This document shows, one piece after another, positions 51,342-59,888 of a stretch of DNA of 64,000 nt (position 1 is the first letter of the stretch; the number at the start of each line of letters is the position of its first letter). Made by a program: the position numbers and the translations under genes. The DNA comes from Seminavis robusta (Eukaryota; Bacillariophyta; Bacillariophyceae; Naviculales; Naviculaceae): the NCBI GenBank assembly GCA_903772945.1, contig CAICTM010000450.1:1-64000 (forward strand), read 5' to 3'. The notes beneath the pieces are model-generated. The model saw only the letters and a program-made list of their open reading frames with translations, was not told where the DNA came from and made no database searches.

Positions 51342-54005
51342 ATGTCTACTAGTACTCCTCATGTTATTGGCAGTGCTGATGCTGGTGGGATGCTACTAGT
51401 ACCTTCTAGCACTTATCAGCAATACCAGCAGCCACAAGATGTTGAGGATGAGTCGGCAGTGGACCCACCCAGTGAGATCAATGTCCCGAGACCGGAAGAC
51501 ATGAGCTGTGCTTCTTCGGTGACCACTCACTTTCAAGACGCTGAGCTATTTGTCCCTCACATGTACCCATCAGCGCAGAATCTACACGATACCGATGATG
51601 TAGATGATCCCACCTTTCAGCCAGTCACACAGCAGCCAAGAGGACCGGCAACGACACCTTCAGTTTTGCCACCACTTCAGGAGGAATCATGCCAAGAGCC
51701 CACTGATGACAGCAAGACAAACCACCAAAAAATCGATGAAAATCGAATCCTCAAAGAACACGAAGAAGTTACCAAACAAGATCTCTCCCCTGAGACTCCG
51801 TCCATGGCTAGCTTGGAATCACGAATCAACCAGAAGACCCAGGTTTGCTCAGTTCAACAGCTTTCCTTTCAAACCAAGGGAGATGCCAACAGTGGCATGG
51901 GCCCCGTCATCCAGAAGGAGCAAAAAGAAGGTGAGGTGGCCCAAAAGATTTCTGATCAGTCTGCTCCCTTTGCCCTTACCGACAGGCAAAAGCTCCATCC
52001 GACTCACCAGACCAACCCAGCCATTTCGGAAATGGTTGCAACTGCAAGTGACGATGATGACACCACCTCGCCATCACCAAATTGGATTCAAGAAATGACA
52101 AAGCCTATGGAAATGCCATCCGTCCCCGCTACTAGAAGAACTGAGGCGCAGGAGAGTGTACCAGGTGCACATTCTGTTTCCTCTCCATTCGGACCCTTAC
52201 AACGGCAAACAAATCCATCACCTAGAGGCGGGAATCAGAATACTGCTGTTGATGAAGAGGAAGGAGGAGATATCCAACCACCTCCACCCGAGTCCTTGGC
52301 AGAGGCAAGACCTGTAGCTGAGGATGACTTGCCCGTTGCTACTGCTCATAATGGGAACCAAAACAGTCAGAAGAGAAGCAACTGGCCATTCTACTTTATG
52401 GAAGGAACCTTCTGCATTCTAGTTGTTACTGCTATTGTTGTTGGGGCTGTTTGTGGCACCGGACACTGCAGTTCTAAAGTCTATGTGGATGGCAGTAGGA
52501 CTGTGGCACCCATGACAACAAGAGATGCTGTTGCAGCACCTGCAATTGAAATTGCCTTGAAAACCATTTTGGGAAAGGAATACTTCCAACATGTGGAAGC
52601 ATCTGGAGAAGGAAATGATAGTGAAATCGATGAGTTTATGCTGGAAACAAGGCAAAGTGCCTTTCATTGGATTGTCAACCAGGATCCAATGCAGCTAGAG
52701 TTTGACGCCCCTAATTTGGTGCAGAGGTTTCTTTTAGTTCTCTTCTATTACCAAACAACAAGGCATCAACAATGGAAGGAGTGCAATCCACCAGCAACTC
52801 CCCAAGGAAGCGCATCAATTAAGTTCTGCTATAAACCAGACATTGTAACTGGTGAAGCAACATCAACCATTTGGGGTGATCAGTGGCTCTCTGCCAGTCA
52901 TGAATGCCAGTGGGCTGGAGTGACCTGTGAGACTGTATTGTCAAAAGAGAAGACACTTGTTCGGCTACAAATGCGTAAGTCTTTTAGGCCGAACATGTGG
53001 ATTGCATCATTGTTTCTCACACATAGGAATGTATTTTTCAGTGCGGAATCAGCTGAATGGTCCTCTCCCATGGGAGATCACTCAGTTGCCACACCTGAAA
53101 CGTCTAGTTTTGCATGGCAACATGCTGAGCGGAATGCTTCCACCAAAGCTGCTCTCTTTTTCATTGGAGTTGCTCCACTTGGGCAATAACCAACTCTCAG
53201 GACCCATCCCTGCTGGATGGTTTGAAATTCTCCATGATGGAGCTACAATCCCCTCTGAAGTGGGGGTGCCCCCCTTGAAGAGCTTTCGTCTCGACAACAA
53301 TTCACTGACAGGGTCTCTGCCACTGGACTTGTTCCACTTGGGTTCTTTGGGGGATCTTTTTGTTGATCAGAATGATGCGAGTTATGGCCCTCTTCTTCTT
53401 TTGTACAAGCAGCCGAAACCACGAAGAACCTGAACATTGGCCTTATTCTTCAACCCTTCCTTCTCCTAAAGCTTACGGGCACCCTGCCAAGTGAAATTGG
53501 ATTGCTAACGCACTTGCAACTTATCTTGTTGAGTCACACTAGCATTGCGGGAACCATACCCTCCGAGATTGGTCTGGCAACCCAATTGACTGAATTTCGT
53601 GCTGCCTACTCCAATATGGAAGGGACACTCCCTAAAGAATTGTATGCTAAACTCACAGACCTTGTTGCTTTTGTGGTCAATGATTGCAACTTTTCTGGGA
53701 CTATCAGCCCATTGCTTGGTCGTTTGACGGGCCTACAATGGCTGAGCCTATCCAATAACAACTTTGATGGCACGATTCCCAATGAGATTGAGTCACTCAC
53801 TGACATGCGTCGATTGGAGGTGAATGGGAATCAGTTCACTGGCACTGTGCCAGTGTCTGTCTGCGAAAATCTTGATGTTACTTTTGAAGTTGTGGTTGTG
53901 GCTGACTGCTTGCCAAACCCCAGAACTGGAGTTCCCACAGTCGAATGTGGTGACGATTGCTGCACCAGTTGTTGTCACAACACAGGGGTTTGCCTTGCCA
54001 ATTGA
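51342..54005 (+). CDS. LRR single-pass membrane protein with a GC–AG intron (three exons)
   Basis: ATG at 51342. Exons 51342–52974, 53042–53376 and 53472–54005 give 833 residues in one frame. Intron 1 is GTAAGT … TTTTCAG (67 bp). At the second junction the intact relative has AATGAC|GTAAGT, but this copy has AATGAT|GCGAGT, and the acceptor is CCTAAAG, so intron 2 must be a GC–AG intron or the gene is impaired. Splicing gives VDQND-LTGTLPSEIG, a proper LRR. Without splicing the protein would end after YKQPKPRRT (about 675 residues). Domain order equals the minus-strand copy: polar N-terminus with DAELFVPHMYPSAQNL, one helix, cap, LRRs and a CCTSCCHNTGVCL end. Relative to that copy, 15 residues (45 bp) are missing around HDGATIPSE, removing most of one LRR. 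Confidence 0.82.
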
Positions 54006-54788
54006 GCGGCCTGCCTATAGCGGACATGTATACAGTAGACGTTCACATTGTTGTCTAGACACGCTAATATCGTTGCAAATAGCATGATGGCAGTCGCATT
54101 TTGGCCAAGTCCAATGACACCTCGGCCTGATGGTAAAACGGCAGCAGACGACTTGACGCCCTTTGGGCACCGTCGCGAGTAAGGGACGTACATGCAGTTC
54201 CGCTGCTTGGCTTGACCTTTAGATATACCCTGAAGAGTTTTGGCTCCGATACCGCCCGGATACGGTGAGTTTCCGCACCGTAGTAGGGAGATAGGCGAAT
54301 CGAGGTGCCAAGAACTTGACCGACACAACCAAGTCTAAGCCATTGAGGTAGCTACTGCCTGCGTAAAGGTATACTGGGTAGGTAGAACAAAAAAGAGGGA
54401 AACTCTCACTGGCGTAACTGCGGCAGAGGTGCTGTGCTGGTCTTCCACCATTATCGCACGGCCAGAGCGCGAGCTGAACATCCAGGAGAGCGAACCAACT
54501 CAGCCAAGGAGGAAAGGAGTGAGCAATGACATGTACTGAAATGCGGGAAGGGGGGCAGAGGATAAACTAGCGGTAGAGATCAAGAGCACCATGATCATCC
54601 CAATGACGTGAGCTCATAGTGTTGGCAGGAACACGAGAGCCATGAGGCACATCCTAGTAGCGGCTCTAGCTAGCTAGGTAGCAAGCAGAGGCAACATTCA
54701 GGCGAGCGACGTGTTACCGCATATACTAGCTAGAGTACCGTTGCTCCAAACTACTAGTAACTGTGGGAGCAGGTGTATGGCACAGAAT

Positions 54789-54829
54789 CAAGCGCGCAAG
54801 GACCGCTGTTGTCATCAGTCGTGCATTGA
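54789..54829 (+). repeat. 41-nt dispersed repeat, copy 2
   Basis: It matches 48903–48943 with three mismatches, in the same orientation. Confidence 0.75.
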
Positions 54830-54869
54830 AGCTGAGAATCAATCAGCCTGCAGACCCCGGTACGATGGA

Positions 54870-55165
54870 TTTCCAAAGCCCCAGCACTGCAATCCCTACA
54901 ATAGTTCCCCCCAAGTCCATCAAGGGTTGGCCCCAGTACTGCAATCTCTACAAAAGCACCTGCAAACCTTACAGCAATAGTGCGCTCTCCCCAGCACTCG
55001 ATTCCGTTCAATGGATTTGCCCCAACACTACAACACCCCCAACATTTAGCCCCGCACTGGCTTTTGCATCAGCGACTCTCCCCAGTACTGTATTTGCTTG
55101 AGAGGCTTGCCCCAGCACCGCAATCCTTACATTTGTTGGCCCCAGCACCGGTTTTCCTTCAATGG
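54870..55165 (+). repeat. Degenerate tandem repeat around GCCCCAG(T/C)AC
   Basis: The unit CCCCAGYACTGCAATC(T/C) and variants such as CCCCAGCACTCG, CCCCAACACTAC, CCCCAGTACTGTA and CCCCAGCACCGG recurs roughly every 30–50 nt. On the minus strand it translates as repeated VLGxxxxxxxAVLG-like segments in more than one frame, so it may be a decayed repetitive coding sequence. Confidence 0.55.
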
Positions 55166-55452
55166 CTTTTGTGGAGTGGTCCAAGAGGCTGGCGCCCGTC
55201 CTGGGCTTCTCGTCATATTGCGTGCATAGTCCAGTCGTATCCATCTGCTGCGAGGAAGAGGCTGGTTGATACTTTCTACCATATTGGCGTTCCAGAAGGG
55301 TTTGGGCTTGCCGGTACCGCTGGTACCAGGGCTGAAACTGCACAGATGCTTATCGCGCTTCATCTTGCCTTAGTGCTTGCTTGATGTTCAAGCGGCACTC
55401 GAAGCAAGCGCCGTAACGGTCATAAGTGACCTTTTGGCTGTGACTCCTTCTC

Positions 55453-56010
55453 CAGTCTACTCGCGCTAATATTACTTATTTAATATTACTTCTCGCTGTT
55501 ATATTACCTGATTCTTCGGATCCCCCCCCAGTCCCGCATATCCGTGAATGACGAATGACGTCAGTACCCTCGCAAATCTCGTAGCAGCAAAACAATCGCT
55601 CGCAATCCATCGCAAACCATCCAACTCGACAGAGACATACATGTAAATGCCAATGCATGCCGATGAGGTGCCAATAAGAGGCCAACCGGAGCCCCGCACC
55701 TCTCCTTGCCTGTCCGATTCTCTGCCAGTCCGCGCAAATCTTCGGTGGGGTTTTTCATGGTGTTTTCGCGAGATTTGCGCAGAATGGCAGAGAGGAGACA
55801 AAAACAATTCTCTCAGCAACAAAACAAGTGCAAGCAAACCATACCAATCCCTCCAATCCGACTTAGACCAACATGAACGGCGCCGTGACGGCTCTATCCA
55901 TTCGTACTTTACTAGTGGAACCGGCCCTTGAAAAGCCTAATATTACTTCTCTCTATTATATTACCCGAAGTCCGAAATCCCCCCCAAGTAATATTAGAGC
56001 GAGTTGACTG
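55453..56010. mobile_element. MITE-like element with 25-bp terminal inverted repeats
   Basis: The ends at 55453–55477 and 55986–56010 are inverted copies, with the shared core ACTCGCKCTAATATTACTT and outer CAGTC; two positions differ. Subterminal TAATATTACTTCTC…TATATTACC motifs occur near both ends (55480–55510, 55939–55970) in the same orientation. A TA follows the right end, but the left neighbour is TC, so no clean target duplication is seen. At 558 bp and without a transposase frame this is a non-autonomous element, perhaps of Tc1/mariner type because of the CAGT terminus. Confidence 0.65.
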
Positions 56011-56197
56011 TACAGTCCCGAAAGGAAAGAAAGCCGCGAAAGGTGGACTGTGCCAAGATCGCAAAAAGAAAGACAGATTATGTGAGCACAAAATGAAAAG
56101 CAGAATCGAATCTGCTGCAGCAGCAGTTTGCAGTGTACCGATATCTATGGCAAACGGAGAATAGCTCTAGACGACTACCTTCTCAACAAGCAGCATC

Positions 56198-57637
56198 ATG
56201 GAAGGCCTTCTAGACTGGGCCGAGTCGAACGGAATCTATTTCAGCGACGACATTGAGCTGGGCAAAGACGAAACTGGATCCATTGGGGTATCCTGGAAGA
56301 ACAACACCGACCGATCCACACAGAACAGCAACGACGAGGACGAAGGCTATACAACCCTCTTAGAGATTCCAATCGAGTCCGTTCTCATGTCTTCTATGCT
56401 GGATAGTTCTCTGCAGCAGAAAGTGGAAGAAGCGTGTCATTTGAAGAAGCTACAAGATCAAGAAGAGCAATCCCCACCGATTCCTGGAAGTGATTCCCCC
56501 GAGGACCTGGTCGAAGACTTTACTTTGGTACTGCTCGTCCTTCAAGAGTTATCCAAAGGCCGAGAGAGCAAGTGGTACAAGTGGTTCCAAACCCTGCCCA
56601 CGACCTTCCAGACACCCATGTACTGGGATCCGGTGGAACGCGAGTATGCCAATCAGTTAGGGCTCAAGTTCGGAATCCAACAAGCGGATAAGATTTGGGA
56701 AGACCTACTCTTTGTGCTCCGGACAGCTCTTCCTTCCCATACGTACAGCCCAAGTACCATCCAATGGGCATACTCCATTTATACCACTCGATGTATGAGC
56801 ATTCAAACCCACAATGGACAAGAGGTTACCTGTCTCCTTTGTGTAGGGGACATGTTCAACCACCGATCCAGTGGCACCACGGTCGAATTCCCACACCAAG
56901 AATCTCCCGACGGTCCTGTTCTCATCAAGATATCCAACCAAGATGCTGCCACCAACAGCACTGCCAAAAGTCAAGGCATTTACATGAACTATGGCTACCG
57001 CTTTCAACCGGCTCGTTTCCTCTGTTCCTACGGATTCTTTGATGCCTCCAGTCCCGACTGGACGGCGATACCCGCCATGCCCCTTGTCATTTCCTCCCGA
57101 GACAACGCCCAGGAAGCAGCAGGTCTGGGGTTCTTTTCGCACGAAGAAATGATATTCGATACCAACACAGGCCGGGCATCGCCGCATGTGTGGAATGCCA
57201 TTCTCTGGGATTACCTCCAGCGCCAGCTCTACAAGCTCCAGACGGGATATGCCATGCCGACACAGTTTTCGTGGAACGACTGTCTCATTTGTGGTCATCA
57301 AGTGTACTTGTCGCAAGGACCCCAAAAGCGAAAGCATGGCGGCGACGATGCGTCGTCGTCGATTGCACAGATTCAAGAGAGTCTCCAACACTTGAAAAAG
57401 AGCGACGATCACACGAGCCAAGTATTGTTGGGCAGGCATCATCGAGAACTTACCCAAGTGCTCCTCCGTGTGGTGGAAAATGTCCTGGATACCATTGGAC
57501 CTGTGCCCGAGGAAAAGAGCCAAGAGTTTTGTTACAAGCATCCCAACTGGAAACTACTCCACGATTTTCATCAGAATTTCGAATCCGTCTACTTGAAGGT
57601 CCAGGAGTACTTGACCATGGAAATGGCCAACTACTAG
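56198..57637 (+). CDS. SET-domain protein of the SETD3/SETD6/Rubisco-LSMT type
   Basis: The ATG at 56198 opens a 479-residue single-exon frame. It has the layout of the non-histone SET methyltransferase group: a first segment FLDWAESNGI-like (LLDWAESNGIYFSDDIELG), a split SET domain with WAYSIYTTRCM, the DMFNH box (about 218–222) and NYGYRF (about 264), followed by a helical substrate-binding C-terminal half. DMFNH is the usual DxxNHS-type cofactor loop; here it reads DMFNHRS. Relatives methylate lysine (or histidine in SETD3) in proteins such as Rubisco large subunit, actin or RelA; the target here is unknown. No plastid signal is obvious. The next gene is convergent. Confidence 0.8.
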   Translation: MEGLLDWAESNGIYFSDDIELGKDETGSIGVSWKNNTDRSTQNSNDEDEGYTTLLEIPIESVLMSSMLDSSLQQKVEEACHLKKLQDQEEQSPPIPGSDSPEDLVEDFTLVLLVLQELSKGRESKWYKWFQTLPTTFQTPMYWDPVEREYANQLGLKFGIQQADKIWEDLLFVLRTALPSHTYSPSTIQWAYSIYTTRCMSIQTHNGQEVTCLLCVGDMFNHRSSGTTVEFPHQESPDGPVLIKISNQDAATNSTAKSQGIYMNYGYRFQPARFLCSYGFFDASSPDWTAIPAMPLVISSRDNAQEAAGLGFFSHEEMIFDTNTGRASPHVWNAILWDYLQRQLYKLQTGYAMPTQFSWNDCLICGHQVYLSQGPQKRKHGGDDASSSIAQIQESLQHLKKSDDHTSQVLLGRHHRELTQVLLRVVENVLDTIGPVPEEKSQEFCYKHPNWKLLHDFHQNFESVYLKVQEYLTMEMANY

Positions 57638-58018
57638 CTATCTAGCTAGCTAGAAGCAACACTCTTCGTGGCGCGGGGGTCCAAAGATGCACAAACTTGA
57701 AGTATGTCTGTCTACTTGGATCCTCATTCACCGTCTCCGAGTTATTCTTGCCTTGGCACTGCAAGATTGAAGATTCGATTCCTTTCTCTATCTCTGTCTG
57801 TATACCTGGATTCCCTTCCATAGAAGGCTCTCCCCTTGGACCTGATTCTTTCTACGAGCGTTTTGTAGAAGAGGACCATTGTAATCTATAAAGTTATGAT
57901 TTGTTTTGTACACACGTTTTAGGGATCTCTACCGTCTTCTTCTCTCAGTGAACCTTGAATCAATCGCCTTTTTGTGTTTGATGCTTGGGGTACGGTTGGC
58001 GACCAGTTCCAAAAGTTC
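57638..58018. other. Intergenic space between convergent genes
   Basis: The 381 bp between two stop codons contain CTAGCTAGC words directly after the SET gene and no gene. Confidence 0.6.
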
Positions 58019-59002
58019 TCAAATGTACTTCAAGGTCTCACTGGGAGCTGATGCCAAGCCTCGCGAGACTCCCATCTCCAACGAGTCTGTGTTTTGCCGT
58101 TTCATCCAATGCACCGTTGAGGGGCGGAGCTGAAGTCTTCCGCTCGGCCAGAAACCCAAATGCTGTAACGTAGTGATGGCGGCAACTGGTGCATCACAAT
58201 TGATGGGTGTTTCTCCCAACCGATTGACATCCACCAATGACCACGAGCGGCTTTCCACGAGGTTTTGGTAAAAGATTGTTCCCACAGTTCCCGCCAGCCA
58301 GTGCAAGACATCCTGGAGTGTATCGTCGCCGTCAAATCTACGCGTCAATGTCCTGCTGTTGTCGTCGTTACCACCTAAGTGAATCATCATGACGGCACTT
58401 CGGCCCGGAGCTGGTTCTCTGGGGACTTTGGAGAGCAGTGTCTGACGTGCAGTCAGCTCGTGTGCAGTGGGAGTGGCACGAAGGTGAGCCGCAACATCCT
58501 TGCGAAACACGAGTTCCTTCTTGGCGTGTTGGTATTCTGGCGTCTTGGTGGTTTCATTAAGTGCACCGAGCGCCATTTGCAGGAGATCTCGGTTGACAGT
58601 ATCCAGCACCAAGCTTTGTTCGTCTGTCATTCTTCTGAATCCCAAGGCCAGCAACAACTGCTCTGCTCCGGGAGCTCCGGCTAGACTGCGTTGGTACCCG
58701 GGATTGGTCTGATCAATGCGCCGGTATTTTCGAACAGCTGGGTTGCTCAGAATGGTCTGCAACGCTCGAATCAAAGTATCGACGGTCGCCGGGAATGACT
58801 TGAATCGGTCGCAGCATCGTTGAATTTGTTCCTCTTTGCTCTTTTCGTCCAAGCGAGGTGGCAACTTGACATTGGGATGGTGGCGTTCCAGCTTGCGGCT
58901 ACTGCGAGCCAAGGCTTGTTGGCGGCAAGTGGATGCATCCAGCGCAGAGGGATCCTCTTCGTTTGAGGAGAAGGCAGAGGACGGATTCGTGACTCGGAAC
59001 AT
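58019..59002 (-). CDS. PUB and UBX domain protein (UBXN6-like p97 cofactor)
   Basis: The ATG at 59000–59002 gives 327 residues (the frame runs 27 nt upstream to a TTG). A polar N-terminus precedes a PUB domain at about 65–150 (FPATVDTLIRALQTILSNP, KYRRIDQTN, LLLALGFRRM), the fold that binds the C-terminal tail of the AAA ATPase p97/CDC48. After a helical linker, about 210–310 is UBX-like (SRTLTRRFDGDDTLQDVLHW, LQHLGFWPSGRLQL), a ubiquitin fold that binds the p97 N-domain. This pair is typical of UBXN6-type cofactors acting in ER-associated and endolysosomal degradation. The order PUB then UBX and the length fit the family, though the thioredoxin-like or VIM parts are not evident. Confidence 0.75.
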   Translation of the reverse strand: MFRVTNPSSAFSSNEEDPSALDASTCRQQALARSSRKLERHHPNVKLPPRLDEKSKEEQIQRCCDRFKSFPATVDTLIRALQTILSNPAVRKYRRIDQTNPGYQRSLAGAPGAEQLLLALGFRRMTDEQSLVLDTVNRDLLQMALGALNETTKTPEYQHAKKELVFRKDVAAHLRATPTAHELTARQTLLSKVPREPAPGRSAVMMIHLGGNDDNSRTLTRRFDGDDTLQDVLHWLAGTVGTIFYQNLVESRSWSLVDVNRLGETPINCDAPVAAITTLQHLGFWPSGRLQLRPSTVHWMKRQNTDSLEMGVSRGLASAPSETLKYI

Positions 59003-59888
59003 TGTGTTTGACAGTAGTAGTGAGACCAAGACCGCTAGCTAGTCTAGAGAGCGAAAATTTTAATGTTTGATTTTGTGATTTTGTGAGCCTTCAGAATCTC
59101 TTGTAGGAGCAACGAAGCTGGTTGCCTCGTCGTGTTCGGTCGGGATCGACGATGTTCGTCGAACAGGGAACAGAAGAAGTGACTCAGTCAAGTCGTGCGA
59201 CAAAGCGCCAACCCTTTCGTAGCAATTGGGATGAGGAAACAGGGCATGCCGGCATGCAACCGACGCATCTAGACTCTAGACTATTAATTAAAATACAGTG
59301 AACAGGCAAAGACAAGCTACCAGCCTAAAGACCGAGAGCCTGGCTCTTGGTTTTTTCAACCTTTTAAGAAATATTTTGGACTCGACTCGACTGTACGTGT
59401 GCTACTGGTACGATGGCTGACTACCGGTAAGGGTAGATAGCTCTACAACATGCAATAGCTATGCTACTAGCTAGTAGTGGTGCTACCATGTCATTGCAAC
59501 CTTCAGATCACAACAACACAACTACTAGTACTACATGTAGCATACAATTTCGAAAGGACAGATATCGGAATTGGGAAGACGTTAAGTCTTTTTCTAGGTC
59601 CCTATAGTAAAACAGTACAAACTGACAAAACTGCGAACTAATACGACATCGTTTCAGAGGAAAAGGAGCAAGGAAACCTCACTGTTATCTCAAGTAAAGG
59701 CCCTGGTGCAAGTACCGAGACAACTGGTTGAAAATTCGACGAGAAACAAGAAGATTTGGAAGCAACGGTGGACATTACGGCATTCGGCGACATCGACCTC
59801 TGCCAATCTGCTCAGAAGACTGTTCTCAGCTCCATTCAAGCAACGCACTGTGTTAGGATACCCATCAAGTGAGTCCGTTGAAGATATC
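59003..59888. other. Spacer and 5' flank of the non-LTR retrotransposon
   Basis: From 59706 the frame of ORF1 is already open but begins at GTG and has no recognisable sequence, so I place the coding start at 59889. The true 5' end of the element is not visible. Confidence 0.5.

Larger units (their letters stand above)
54006..55452. other. Spacer with a structured segment and short repeats
   Basis: Downstream of the LRR gene, 54115–54290 contains two neat hairpins, GACGCCC-TTT-GGGCACCGTC and ACGGTG-8 nt-CACCGT, which may be 3' UTR structure or a non-coding RNA; it matches no RNA family I know. From 54789 a 41-nt dispersed repeat is followed by GCCCCAGTACTGCAATC-type repeats to about 55190. 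Confidence 0.45.

Noticed and set aside
56705-57541. 278-codon minus frame within the SET gene
   Set aside because: Opposite strand to a clear SET-domain protein, with no motif of its own.
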